Shown piece by piece: positions 20,083-31,300 of a stretch of 64,000 nucleotides of DNA. This DNA comes from Globisporangium splendens (lineage: Eukaryota > Oomycota > Peronosporomycetes > Pythiales > Pythiaceae). Location: assembly GCA_006386115.1 (NCBI GenBank), contig VFIW01000037.1, positions 186,001 through 250,000 of the forward strand. Reading direction: 5' to 3'. Under the pieces are notes generated by a model. The model searched no databases and had not been told where the DNA came from. It saw nothing but the letters and a program-made list of their open reading frames with translations. The position numbers and the translations under genes are program-made. Within the stretch, counting starts at the first letter, position 1; each line of letters starts with the position of its first letter.

Positions 20083-22368
20083 ATGTCAAAGCGCGCGCAC
20101 GAAGACGATGGATCTGCCGCCATTGCCGCCGCTAATGGCGCCGCCGGTAGTAATAACGCAACAGTGGCGCCAGTGTCCGTCCCCCCGATGAGCGTGAGTG
20201 CGTCGCCATCGCACCAGCAGCAGCAGCCGCCGACGCGCACCAAGCGCCAGAAGAAAGGCAACTTCTTCCTCACGAACGAGCAGCGGCAGGCGCTGTGCAT
20301 CAAGGCGGCGACCGACAAGTTCACGCAGACGCAGCTCTGCTACTGGGCCAAGGACGAGTTCGGGCTCAGCGGGCCGCTGAACCAGAGCACGGTCTCGCGC
20401 ATTCTCTCGGAGAAGGACAAGTACATCGCGCTCGAAGGCAGCAACCTGACGCAGAAGCGCAAGACCTACGTGGAGCACCCGCAGCTCGAGGCCGCGCTCT
20501 CGCACTGGCTGCTCGTGTCGAGCCACAACAACCAGCGGCTGCAGGGCGATCTTATCAAGGAGAAAGGACGCGCGTTCGCGCAGATGCTCGGCATCGAGAG
20601 CAAGATTTCGTTCTCGAACGGATGGCTCACGGGCTTCAAGAAGCGCCACCAGACCATCCTGTCCAGTGTCCCTGGCGAAGGCAGCGCCAGCACTGGCGTG
20701 AATGCCGCGACTGGCGCTGGTTCTATCAGTGTGCCATTTACAGCGGCGCCTGGAGGAGGGAATGACCCCAACATTGTGGATTTCGGATCGTGGAATCTTC
20801 AACACATCCTACAGAACTACAATCCGCGCGATATCTTCAACGTGGACGAAACGGGACTCTTTTTCGACATGCCACCCGAGAAGGTGTTAAGAAGAGGTGT
20901 CGGGAAAGGAAACACTCGGCCAGCCAAGGCCAAACTGCTGCTGCTGCTCGCTGTGAACGCAGATGGGAGCGAGCGCCTCGATCCGCTCTTCATCGGCACT
21001 TCCAGACACCCGCCCATTGCTGCGCCTCAGAATGTAGCGGCGACGCCACCGAAGAGGAAGCAACAAACACAACAACAACAGCAGCGCAGTGCGGAGGAGA
21101 CTGGTACTACCAACCCAGAGTCCCAGTACAACTACAGCTACAGCGACAAGACGTGGATGAACGCGATCGTGTTCCAAAAGTGGCTCAACACTTTGAACTC
21201 GCAGATGAAGATCGAGAGTCGCCACATCCTGCTGCTGATGGACGACGCGCCATCGCACATCACACGCGGCTTGCGACTGACAAACGTCCGCATTGTGAAG
21301 CTGCCGAGCAGTAGTAATGCTACACCCACGCCCACCGGGACAGTCCCGACGACAAACACAACGATGATGCCAGCAACCGTGCAGCAGCCAATGGACACGG
21401 GCATCACGATGGCGTTCAAGCGGCGGTATCGGAAGCGGCAGATGGTGCATGCACTCGACCGCCACGAAGCCGGGGAGACCGACATCTATAGCGTCGACGA
21501 AGTGCAAGCCATGAAGTGGTGTCGCCTCGCGTGGGCTGACATCCCCAAGAGCCTCATTGTGAGATGCTGGCTGGCGTCGAACGTCTTTGGGAGACCCATG
21601 GCTCCGCTGGAGGACGAAGCGCAGCTGGACGAGGCCGAGAACGCGCTCGACATGGCGATCAAGGAGATCTCGTACAAACTGCCGCTGAAGCGCGTGATGA
21701 CGCTCAAGGAGATCTTGAGTCCGCCGGAAGAGGGTGAGAACCTGCACTTTGTGGGCACGACGGACGCCGATTTCCTCGCAGTCGGCGATGACGAGGTCCC
21801 TGTTTCCCAGACAAGCGAAGGTAATGGTGGTGATGGTGTGCTGCCACAATCTGTGCCGGCGTCAGTGGTAAGCCCAGAGACCGAGGATGCGAGCCAGAAA
21901 CAAGAGCGCCGTGACGTGGTGGTACCAGCACCAGTAGCAGCAGTGACTGCGGTGGTGCCTGTGGACGACACAAGTCGAGCTACCGTCATCAGCAATCCGG
22001 AGCGCGTGGAAGTCGCTCCACAAGTGGCGACACCACCAACACCTATCGGCGGTAGTGAAAGCAAATCCGTCAGCAGCGCCATTTCGATCAGACAGGAGCA
22101 GCAACAACCACCACCCCAACAGCAGCAACAGCAACCACCACCCCAACAGCAGCAACAGCAACAGCCACCATCACAGGATCCGCCCGTCCCCGATGATGAC
22201 GAACTGCTCACGTACATTCAGCGGATCATCCCGAACCTGGAGCGTCTGGGCTGTGACGAGCGCACGATCCAGTGCATGCGCGAGGTGCGGCAGACGCTCA
22301 AGCAGAAGCTCGCGGCCGCAGCCAAGACCAAGCAGCAGAGCGAGGCGACGACGTCGCTACTAATTTAA
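20083..22368 (+). CDS. Pogo/Tigger-like DDE transposase or domesticated CENP-B-type protein
   Basis: Single ORF from ATG 20083, 761 aa. An N-terminal helix-turn-helix (about 60-125) is followed by a CENP-B-type DNA-binding domain (about 125-195, SNGWLTGFKKRH). The DDE superfamily core has three Asp candidates: FNVDETGLFF (about 252), LLLMDDAPSH (about 385) and QPMDTGI (about 436), as in pogo/Tigger transposases. The core is stretched by two low-complexity inserts, including poly-Gln/Thr/Pro loops before the third Asp, and ends in a Pro/Gln tail. The frame is undamaged. No terminal inverted repeats or TA duplications were found by eye, which leans to domestication, but this is not proven. It converges on a Myb/SANT-like gene 197 bp away. 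Confidence 0.75.
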   Translation: MSKRAHEDDGSAAIAAANGAAGSNNATVAPVSVPPMSVSASPSHQQQQPPTRTKRQKKGNFFLTNEQRQALCIKAATDKFTQTQLCYWAKDEFGLSGPLNQSTVSRILSEKDKYIALEGSNLTQKRKTYVEHPQLEAALSHWLLVSSHNNQRLQGDLIKEKGRAFAQMLGIESKISFSNGWLTGFKKRHQTILSSVPGEGSASTGVNAATGAGSISVPFTAAPGGGNDPNIVDFGSWNLQHILQNYNPRDIFNVDETGLFFDMPPEKVLRRGVGKGNTRPAKAKLLLLLAVNADGSERLDPLFIGTSRHPPIAAPQNVAATPPKRKQQTQQQQQRSAEETGTTNPESQYNYSYSDKTWMNAIVFQKWLNTLNSQMKIESRHILLLMDDAPSHITRGLRLTNVRIVKLPSSSNATPTPTGTVPTTNTTMMPATVQQPMDTGITMAFKRRYRKRQMVHALDRHEAGETDIYSVDEVQAMKWCRLAWADIPKSLIVRCWLASNVFGRPMAPLEDEAQLDEAENALDMAIKEISYKLPLKRVMTLKEILSPPEEGENLHFVGTTDADFLAVGDDEVPVSQTSEGNGGDGVLPQSVPASVVSPETEDASQKQERRDVVVPAPVAAVTAVVPVDDTSRATVISNPERVEVAPQVATPPTPIGGSESKSVSSAISIRQEQQQPPPQQQQQQPPPQQQQQQQPPSQDPPVPDDDELLTYIQRIIPNLERLGCDERTIQCMREVRQTLKQKLAAAAKTKQQSEATTSLLI
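22108..22161 (+). repeat. Two exact 27-bp tandem units coding Pro/Gln
   Basis: Units at 22108-22134 and 22135-22161 are identical and encode a PPPQQQQQQ-type unit in the C-terminal tail of the transposase-like protein. Exact identity implies recent slippage. Confidence 0.85.
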
Positions 22369-22565
22369 TGGCTCACCTCTGTAAGGAAATTGTAAGTAGG
22401 TCGGGGCAAAACAGCGATTAACTGGGCTCGTGCTACTCTATTCAAGCAGCTGATACGCATGCATGTGAAGTCTTTGGTTGCTCGCAAAAACCCTGAACGT
22501 AGGACTTGTTTAGACTCGTGCTGTGTACGATAATCATGATTCTTTCACTGACTGGTTCACTACTG

Positions 22566-23531
22566 TTATGCGAAGTCGGGGAACTCGCGCTTGAGTTTGG
22601 CGAGCGCGATCTTGCGCTTGAGGTCGAAAAACTCGTTCGAGACGGCGTCGTTGCGGCTCGCGAAGAGCGCGATCATGTTCTTCTCGGCCGCGATCGCGTT
22701 CTGCTCGGCGAGCAGCGTGTTGCGCGTCTCCGAGGCTTCGAGCATCGCCTGACGGTACTTGGCTTTCTCCACGACGTCGGTCAACGACACGTTCACAGGA
22801 GTAGCGGCTGCAGGAGAAGCGACAGGTTGCGACTGCGGTTGCGCTTGTGCTCTTGGCAGCGGTGTCTTCGGCGCGGCAGGGACGACACTTGATCCCTCAG
22901 CAGGCTTTGGCGCCAAGGCTGGACGTCCTCTCTTGACCACTCGCCGCGCATCCGGCAGCTCCGTTCCATTCACCACCGGAGCGCGAGGCGCTGCGTCGTT
23001 CTTCTCATTGCTGCTGATACTTGTACTGCTGCTGGCATTCGTCTTGGCGAGGAGCGCGGCTTCGTCTTCGTACACGGACGCGTTTGCGCGCTTGTTCCTC
23101 TGGAGCATCCAGAAGTTGGCTGTCGAGTGCAAGATCTCCTCGTGCTGCGGCACGTTGTTGCGCAGATACTCCCACACGTCGAGGTGCTCGAACGGATCGT
23201 GCTTGGGATCTTGGTCCTGGTACATCTTGAGTGCCACAGCCACGTAGTCGGCGTCCTGCAGATCGCTGCGCTGCACCCGCGATGCCGTCGCATAGTACTT
23301 GGCGAAGCGCGCCACAGCGCTCTGGATGTTCTTCCAGCGGGTCTCCGCGGCGCCTGCGGTGCGCGGAGGCGCGTCCTTGTTCGCCAGGAACACCACGTAC
23401 TGCGCCGCCACGCGCGCCCAGAAGGCCGGTCCGCGGCGCTCGCCCATGGCGGCCGTCTCCTTGGCCGTGTGCACGAGCGCGCGCACGAGGCTCAGGTCCT
23501 CCTCTTTCTTCCACGTCTTGCCACGCGCCAT
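22566..23531 (-). CDS. Myb/SANT-like (NAM-associated type) DNA-binding protein
   Basis: Single exon, 321 aa from ATG 23531. It starts MARGKTWKKEEDLSLVRAL, the first helix of a Myb/SANT-like trihelix. FWARVAAQYVVF and ETRWKNIQSAVARFAKYY complete the domain (about 5-95), as in NAM-associated/PIF-linked proteins. The middle is Ala/Pro-rich with an AT-hook-like KRGRPA. The C-terminus is a helical region rich in Asn, Ala and Glu (ETRNTLLAEQNAIAAEKN) ending FPDFA. Such proteins occur both as host regulators and as the accessory gene of PIF/Harbinger transposons. Facing a CENP-B-type transposase gene tail to tail, it could be part of one two-gene element. Confidence 0.75.
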   Translation of the reverse strand: MARGKTWKKEEDLSLVRALVHTAKETAAMGERRGPAFWARVAAQYVVFLANKDAPPRTAGAAETRWKNIQSAVARFAKYYATASRVQRSDLQDADYVAVALKMYQDQDPKHDPFEHLDVWEYLRNNVPQHEEILHSTANFWMLQRNKRANASVYEDEAALLAKTNASSSTSISSNEKNDAAPRAPVVNGTELPDARRVVKRGRPALAPKPAEGSSVVPAAPKTPLPRAQAQPQSQPVASPAAATPVNVSLTDVVEKAKYRQAMLEASETRNTLLAEQNAIAAEKNMIALFASRNDAVSNEFFDLKRKIALAKLKREFPDFA

Positions 23532-24962
23532 TATCTGGTTTTGAATATGAAATGGGCACACATCATGAAGGAGAGCGAAGTTATTTATTTTTAGCCACAA
23601 AGCGTCATGAAAACTATCGTGCAGCGATGGGAGAGTAGGTAAATTACGTACGAAAGTTTAATGTGCGTATAATTCACACTGGACAATACGTGTCCATCTT
23701 TGAGACCACAGCTTGAATCACTCAACATGGATCCTAGTGCAATGCTCTTTTATGCAAGGTGAAGGGTACTGACAAAGCGTCCTGTCTCGACAATGGAGCA
23801 ATGACATCTTGAGAACAACCACACTCCGAACCATTTGGACAACGCGCAATCGCACCGTATTTGAAAGCAGATCTCCACCCGCCTGAACATCGTTCTGTGT
23901 CGCGATCCACACGACGTTTGCTGCGCACTACCGTTCCCTGCTTCGACATCACGATGTTGAGAGCGACAGGAGTTCGACGCAACACTTTCAAGACTTCGAC
24001 GCACACCCAGCCGGGGTAAATTTCTCCAAGATCACCCCGAGCTCGCTCACCTGCAGACAATTCAGCAGTCTCTCCGGTTCTGTACATTATATGATACCTC
24101 ATAGTGAGTCGTAGCACTAGACCAGGAGGATTATTCACTCAGACGGGAGGTTGAGAAGCCAACCATAACAGCGGTAATCGAGGTATGAAAAGCCAAGCAC
24201 GCATCACCAATGCGACTTGAAGACTCGATCCATGTTTTGAGCCAGGAAACCGGCTGCGTCAAGATCTGGTCAAAACTCGCGAGCATTTTTCTCTTTGACA
24301 AAATCCAGCAAAATGATCTCTTTGATCTCTGCATTAACTATCGATAAAATCCAGACGATTTAGTCAAATATTACTCACCCCAACAGCCTCGTCTTCCCCT
24401 CAGTGTGTCAATACAGCGTCCTGCTCGACTTTGCAGCGCCTGATTGACCGATTTTTAAATCGATCAATTCGGTGGTAAAAATTGTCTCAAAATTTGATCG
24501 AGCATTCCTAACCCTCTTTTTTATTCCACCATTAGAGAGGAAAAAAGCACTTTTTTTCTTCTACGACCAAATGTGGATGAGAATCTCCCTAGTTTCTGAA
24601 GCTGTGAAGTGGCAAGTCATATACTAGACGCATGTCCACATTCGGCAGCCAATCTTTGGCTTCGCGGCACATGCAAAGCACGTTCGCGGAGTGACGTACT
24701 TCAGCCGCAGCCATGACACGCATAGAGAGGAAAGTACGTAGGTGGACAGTTGGACGGTTGCTTCATTCTTGCGTTCCTATGGCATGCTCCTATCTCTCTC
24801 TCTCAATAAATGCATTCTTGTTGCGATGCTCCATGGTTTATATAATATGTTGCTGTTGTTTTTCTCTTGTCGATACTCCTCCGTTCTTCTGCCCGTCGGT
24901 TTATAAAGTACATGATTGGTTCTTGTGGTAGTGGCGGCTTCCTTCGGTCGTAATCTGTCCTT
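23532..24962. other. 1.4-kb region without a supported gene
   Basis: AT-rich sequence with two overlapping minus-strand open frames (24334..24131 and 24138..23734) that show no recognisable domain and no convincing splice join. A short imperfect palindrome (ATCGATCAA against TTGACCGAT) lies at about 24442-24468. I see no RNA gene. Confidence 0.4.
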
Positions 24963-26163
24963 TCATGTGCTTCCTGCGCGATCCCGTGCTGTCACAGACG
25001 CTGCCAGCGCGTGGTACTCTGGAGGGATCGCTAGCCCATCCGACGAGCTCGCGAGAATGTCGTCAATGGTGCTCATGCGCTTCTCAATCTGGCTACGGTA
25101 CTTGCGCTCTGGCGACAGCGTTGTGGGAGAAATCCTTCCTTGCTCCTCTGCCTTGGGGGAATTGATGGTCATCACAGACATCGCCTTGTCCATTTTGCCG
25201 TCCATATGGAAGTTCACCTTCTTGGCTTGGCGCGCAGGAGGAAATACCACACTTGGACGGATTGGCGACGCATCCACGAGTTTCTTCGGAGGCAATGGCG
25301 TCACGGACGCGGCCGAGGATGATCTGCCACGAGCGTCTAGTTCATCTTCGTCCTCGTCTTCATCCGTCGGATGCTCGCCGCTGTGGCTATGAGCTGGGTC
25401 TGGCTCCGCGTGAACGATGACTTGGTCTACATCACCGTCCATGGACCGCTCGTCATCTTCTGTCGTCACGGTCTCCGCATTCGACGTCACTTGGGGAAAC
25501 GTGATCGAGTTGTTCACAATCGTCGCGACGCCACCAATCGTGTCGGTTGCTCCACTACGTGGATTGCGTTGATAGCCGCTGTTCTCGCCGTACGATCGAC
25601 TCTGCTCGGCGTTCATGGCGGATTCGCGATCCATCTCGTGGTACACGTCGACAGTCGGTCGCTCGCTCTGGCGCGTCACCAATGGCGCCTTGCGCGGCAC
25701 GTCATTGTCGTCCTTGCGTCGCTGCGTGTCGTCGTACTTGCCGACCTTGAGCAGCTTCAGCAAACGCTCTTCAGTTTCATCCGTCAGATCTTTACTCACC
25801 ACTTCGTTCATGTATTCGTTCAGCAGCACCTGGCGCGCTTCCACGACATCGTCGCGCAACGACCCCTTGCGCGTCCACTGTTTCTTGGGAAACGCCGACT
25901 TCACTGGAATCGGATCGCGCACACGGAGTTTCTTGGAGAACCGGCGGAACTGGCGATACCGCAGCAGCCGCTGGTAGCACTGCCCGCGATAGTTCACCGC
26001 CGTGCGGTACATCTACACATAAGAATAAGCATTCAGTCAGTCACAATACGCAACCTCACATGCAGACGCCACCAGTCAACGCGCTTACCGTGTATGGACT
26101 CTTCGAGTCGGCGTTCTCGGTCTGCGATCCGATCACCGACACCCGCATCTGGCCCTGCACCAT
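24963..26163 (-). CDS. PX-domain protein, 2 exons
   Basis: Exon 1 26163..26089 and exon 2 26012..24963 join in phase to 374 aa. The PX domain is at the very N-terminus (about 5-110): RVSVIGSQTENADSKSPYT runs across the splice into MYRTAVNY, then RYRQFRRFSKKL (the basic RY.xF motif) and FPKKQW in place of the usual FPPK. The remaining two thirds are Ser/Glu-rich and probably disordered, with an acidic DEDEDEDE run. The intron falls inside the PX domain. No other domain is seen. Upstream in-frame codons end at a TAG, so ATG 26163 is the first possible start. Confidence 0.75.
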
Positions 26164-28333
26164 GCTGGTTCTTCTGTGCTGCTGTTCGGTTGTGTTATTC
26201 TGGGCGTCTGGCGAAGGGGCGTGCGGTTCGCTGCCGGGCCGGATCGCGTTGACGAGGCTGCGGAAGCACTGGACACAAACGAGCTCACAAGGCGGCGGAG
26301 GCGGCGGTTCGTTCACGACAACTGGGCGACGATACTAGTGAGTAATGGCAGCAAAGAGGTGCACTCTCTCGTCAAGTCTCTCTTCTGCAGGATGGCTCGC
26401 TTTTGCAAATGACCAGCGCAGAGAGAGAAAAAGCCGAGGACCGAAATGTGCCAACTGCTGCAAGTCGCAACGGCACTGCTTTTCGCCGCACTCGGTTCGA
26501 TTTTTCCCCCTCCCTCGATGTTGAGCCTGACGAGATCTGGCGCCATTTTAACCCCACCCCCGTTCGACTCACGTCGCAGGTCAACTCGTGTGGTACACAG
26601 CATCAAAACACCCGAATACAGCAACTGGGTTGATGAATGGACAGGTTGAGAACAGGTGGTTGCGAGTTTGGGAAATGCTTTCGCTCAGTACGTACATACG
26701 GTTGCGGTAGGGCTCCTCTCTGTCTGGTCATGAAGCCATACAACTGCACTTTATTTAGACCAAAAAAGTGCGAAGTCGTGTTGACCACGTGAGAAGACAT
26801 TTCTGATATAAGAGCGTTTGACATTTTTCTACGAGATTCATGCGTTTGCTCACCGTATAAGAGCACCCATGATGCCTCGTTCGTGTGGGCCACATGAGTC
26901 TCATTTTGATCTCTCTGGTACAAGAGCATTTGATGTACAAGAGCATACTTTATTTGCTTGCTCATCATCATGAGCACTTGACGATTCACAGAAAGACCGA
27001 GCTGTTCCATGGCGCGAACTCCGAAGTGACGCAGCTATTGTAGCATGAGCTGTTGATGTGGGTCGCGCTGTGGTTCGGCGAGAAGGTCAGGCGCTCAGTG
27101 ATCGGCCATATGGTGAGCCAGTGCCGTGAGCAGTGACGCCAGGAAGAACCACAAGCCCGAGGGAGCTGCTCCAATTTTTAACCGCATGCAACAAGGAATG
27201 TATTGTGCGCAGTTTGTGCTGTGAGAAAGCGAACGCGATTAAATGACGACGCCAAAGTGCCGTATTCGCCGGTGCAAAAGGTCAAGAAGCGTCATGGCAT
27301 GATGTCTCGCTCGCTCGCAGGCACCACAGAGACGGAGAGCTACGTTGACGCGAACAACGAGGCAAAAGTGACGAGCGCAGTAGACGCATCGATGCTTGCA
27401 AACGTGTGTGACAGCTATACGGTGCGCACGTGATTACGTTTGGAACAGTCGATCTCTGTTGTGACCGTCAGGAGGTGCTGCTTGTGGCCAAGAGCAGCAA
27501 GAGTGAGAAGATGTCGTCACTTTTCGCATAGCCGTTGCCCTTCTATCCAGTTGGTCCCAGTGTCTTTAGGAACAGGAGAGCCTCTGCACAAACACCAAGG
27601 CTTTCTGTGAGTTGCTCGATGATGCGCCAGAGCATGTGGGCAAGTCACGTCTGATTGTGCTGCTGTGTGTCTTTGCGCAGCACATTGAGATGTACTTTAT
27701 TGTGCACAGCTGCTGAGATCGCGCGTAACTTCAAGTTGCACTGCAAAAGCTGCTGGTGACTTGGCTCCACGACATGTGTGCATCCAGACGAGTTCCACGC
27801 CAACAACGGCCGAATGAAGTACGAGATGACGCGCAGTGACTTGCTCAGTGCTGGAAATTCATGGTAGGCGTTTGGGAGTCCATCATGCAGACGGCACTAT
27901 GTGGAGTCTGAAGCACAAAGTGAACCGCGAATGGAGAACGAACCGTCTGCACTGGCCACGCTGATCACACAATTGCAGTGCCATGCAAACGATGATTGCA
28001 TGCGTAAGCGACATAAATGGTGGATACACACGTCAGTTTTTCTTTTTCAGAGACTGGACCACAAGGCGCTTAAGCTGGTTCTTGATCACTCGAGGAGCGC
28101 TGCAATGGAAGCGAAATGACAGCAAAAGCTCACACGATTTATCCGTCTGGGTCCCATGGCAACACAAGTCGATGGCGGTTTTCACATCAATCAGATCGGC
28201 ACTATCATTCCTGACGTCACTCCACTTACATATCTATTATTCGTTTATTGGAATACTTTAGTTCCCCTCTCCTCTCATTGCCAGAAACGTATGGTTGAGT
28301 GGAGGCGTTGTTTTTGTTTGGGGATTGGCTGCT
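26164..28333. other. 2.2-kb region without a supported gene
   Basis: Short interrupted frames on both strands (for example 27203..27433 plus, 27010..26603 minus) with several stops in otherwise codon-like sequence. It may be a worn mobile element or pseudogene, but I find no domain to name it. Confidence 0.35.
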
Positions 28334-31300
28334 TTACAGAAATTCGCTATCACTATCTTCTTGAATGGTGCTCTGGGTCATCTTCTCGCTCGCGAGGAAA
28401 CTCAAATGCTGGAGCATACCGATGTGTTCTTGGTCGGCTTCTCGGCGCGGTTTGGTATCGAACACCGCAACAGTGCCGAGCGCATGGCCGTCGCGCGAGA
28501 AGATGGTCGCACCGGCATAGTACCGGATTTTCACGGCACCTTTGTCGCCCTTCACCATCGGGTTGTCGCGGAACCGGTCGTCGTTTTTCGTATCCAGCAC
28601 CACCAACACATTCGGCTGGCAGATCGTGTGCGCGCAGAACGAAAGCTCACGGGGAAGCGTCGAGTGCGCCATGCCGATATTTGCGACCAAAACCTGTTCC
28701 TCTTCTTCAATGATACTCACATACGCAATCGGGCACTTCATGGTCTTCGCGGCGACCTCACAGTACATGTTGAACTTCCCAGAGTTGGCAAGCTCTCGGA
28801 TATTGAGCTCCTTCAGAACGGCTAGACGCTCTTCTTCATCATCCGGGAAGGGAGGTTCTGGCCATGCATTCCGCCACGATCCGCCGCTCAATGTGCTGCT
28901 TCGACCAGGCTCAAAGTTCGATCCGTTGGAGGTTTTGCGACTGGCAGCCGACCCAGTGCTTCCGCCGCCGGCTCGAGAAAATGCTGTCGAAGCAGTCGAG
29001 GAAGTTGGGCTGTCCAACGAGTGGAACGCCACACACGACACACAAACACGCATGGAGCGACTCTGGATGCGATGGTACAACGAGCAACTGTTGCAAATCA
29101 CCTCTCCACACGCTCGGCAATGGTGTTTCCGCTTGAACATGTTGAACCGCTTGTTGCAGATGTGACAACTGAAACGATCTTCGTCATTCACCCACTGAGT
29201 TTGCTGAACAACGTCCAAACGCGGGAGTGCGACCGCACGAGACGAACGAGTATTTCGGAACGAAGACTTGCGCGGCGGCATCACACTGTTTCGGTGCGGC
29301 ATAAAATTGTTGTTGTTCACAGCCCCTTGGTAGTTCGAGTGCAGGTTATCGCTGTAGGTTCGGGAGACTCGCGTGCTTTGCCGTGGTGGCGCGTCAATAG
29401 GTCGAAGGTTGTCGATTGCTTGACTTGGACGTCCAACGAACTGACTCGGGCGACGCGGCATCAGCTGGTTGCTCTTCTCATCCACTGTCTTCAGACCGTG
29501 CATAGGGAAGGTGTCATTCGACGGATAGTAATCGTCCGAATACTGGGACGACGTCGTGCTTCCCTCGACATCGTTGGATGTCATCGAAGACTCCGACGAA
29601 CTGTCTGATGCAGTGTAGCTGTCTTGGTATTGGTATTGGTGCTGCTGTTGCTGTTCTCGCTCTTGTTTCTGCTTTTGCAGTCGACCCTGTTCCTTCTCTT
29701 GTGCCAGTCGCACCACTGCGAGCATACGACGATACCGGAATCGCCACTGCAGCATCTTCACAACGTTAATAAACCGCCGGTATTTGTTGCGTTGAGTCAC
29801 CATCCGCACGAAGCCTTGGACTGTACGACCATTCTTTCGGCGAATCATAATCAACTTCCGTCTCCTGTTCTGCTCCCGTCGCTTCTTGTATCGGAATGAA
29901 AGTTGGACCGACCGAATTGCATGGCGCAGTTTCAAATATCGACTCCGAGCGAAAAAACACAGCATCGCATGGTAGATTTTCACCATGTGTCGTCGCAGTC
30001 GCTGAGTGCGCATATCTTCAAGATAGTCGTACGTCGACTTCTTCATAAACATCTTCGAAATCCCCATTTGACAGCCAACGGACATACATTGGGTCGAAAA
30101 CTGGGCTTGATCCGAGTTCTCGAATGAACTCTGTGCTGAACCCGCATCATGCTCCTTCGGCAAAATTGTAATTAAATCTTTCAGCAGCTCCTTCGCTTCA
30201 CCTGCTAGCATCGTCGCTTGAGACAACTCATCGCCAAGACCAAAGGATGTCGTCACACCAGGCTTCTTGATCGTCAGAGGATTTTTGGCTCTCTTCAAAC
30301 TGAAGTAGCGACCAACAAACTCGTCATGAGGAATACGAATGGGGAACCCAGCACGAGCAACTCGGACTGCTTCCATCACACCGTTGCATCGAAGCTGGTT
30401 AAGAACGCGCTCACGGTCGTACTTACCCGCAATGCATGTGTCATTTGGCTTCAGGCATCTCACGTAATGTGGGCTCGTTGTTTGAAGAGTTTCAAGCAAC
30501 GCCGTCAACTGCTCCTTAAATTGCAAGCCCACACTTCCACCACGTTGCTTGCTGGCATTGGCACGCTGCCGTGGAGACGACTTGGCACGATCCCGGAAGC
30601 CGATTCCTTCGCACAGAGTTCGTGTGAAACTACCTTCTTGAGGCGAGTACACCAGCAGATCAACGGCCTCTTGGTGCAAAACATCTTTGTTCTTTTCCAG
30701 AAACCCGACAGATGAGTATTCAACATTGCCCGCGTAGTGGACAATTGTGAAATTGCCACTTGCCTTCTGCATTCGTGACGCGGAGAAGCGCGGGTGGCCT
30801 TCCCATGCACGATAGAGCTTGGACGCAAACGTCGTGTCGTTTCCCTTGGGAATGAGGCACTCTTCATCGACGAGCGGCAAAATACCAGTCGGTCGCTGAG
30901 AGATGAGGTTCACGCAATCCTGGTTGTCGAGAAACTCGACGTATTTCCAATCAACACCCTGCGCTTCGTACTCGAGTTGCTCCATCTTGAAGACGTAGTC
31001 GTTGAACTGCTGCTGCAGCGTCTCATTTGCGAAGTTGATACAAAGCTGCTCAAACGAGTTCTTTGGGAACACTTCAAAGCCGAAGATGTCCAAAATGCCA
31101 ATGAAATGCATCCCTCCCTTGGCTTTCTGCGAGTCGTCCATCTTCAGGAATTCGTTCACTTTGCCGACCATCCAGTCAAACAATCGTCCGTACAGTGCTT
31201 TCGCGAGCGCATCACGGGCGTTGTTGGCCTGCTCTGCAGATAACTTGACGCTCACGAAATCGGTGCCAGCTCGAATCTTACGCACACTCAGTGCTTTCTC

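Noticed and set aside
23005..23559. 184-aa minus-strand frame overlapping the Myb/SANT gene
   Set aside because: Out-of-frame shadow with Arg/Gly-rich composition.
24442..24468. Imperfect palindrome as a terminator or transposon end
   Set aside because: Arms are only about nine bases with a mismatch in AT-rich DNA; expected by chance.
26603..27010. 135-aa minus-strand frame as a gene or retroelement fragment
   Set aside because: Contains a few repeated TAYAAGAGC-like words but no domain, no good start context and no splice partner.
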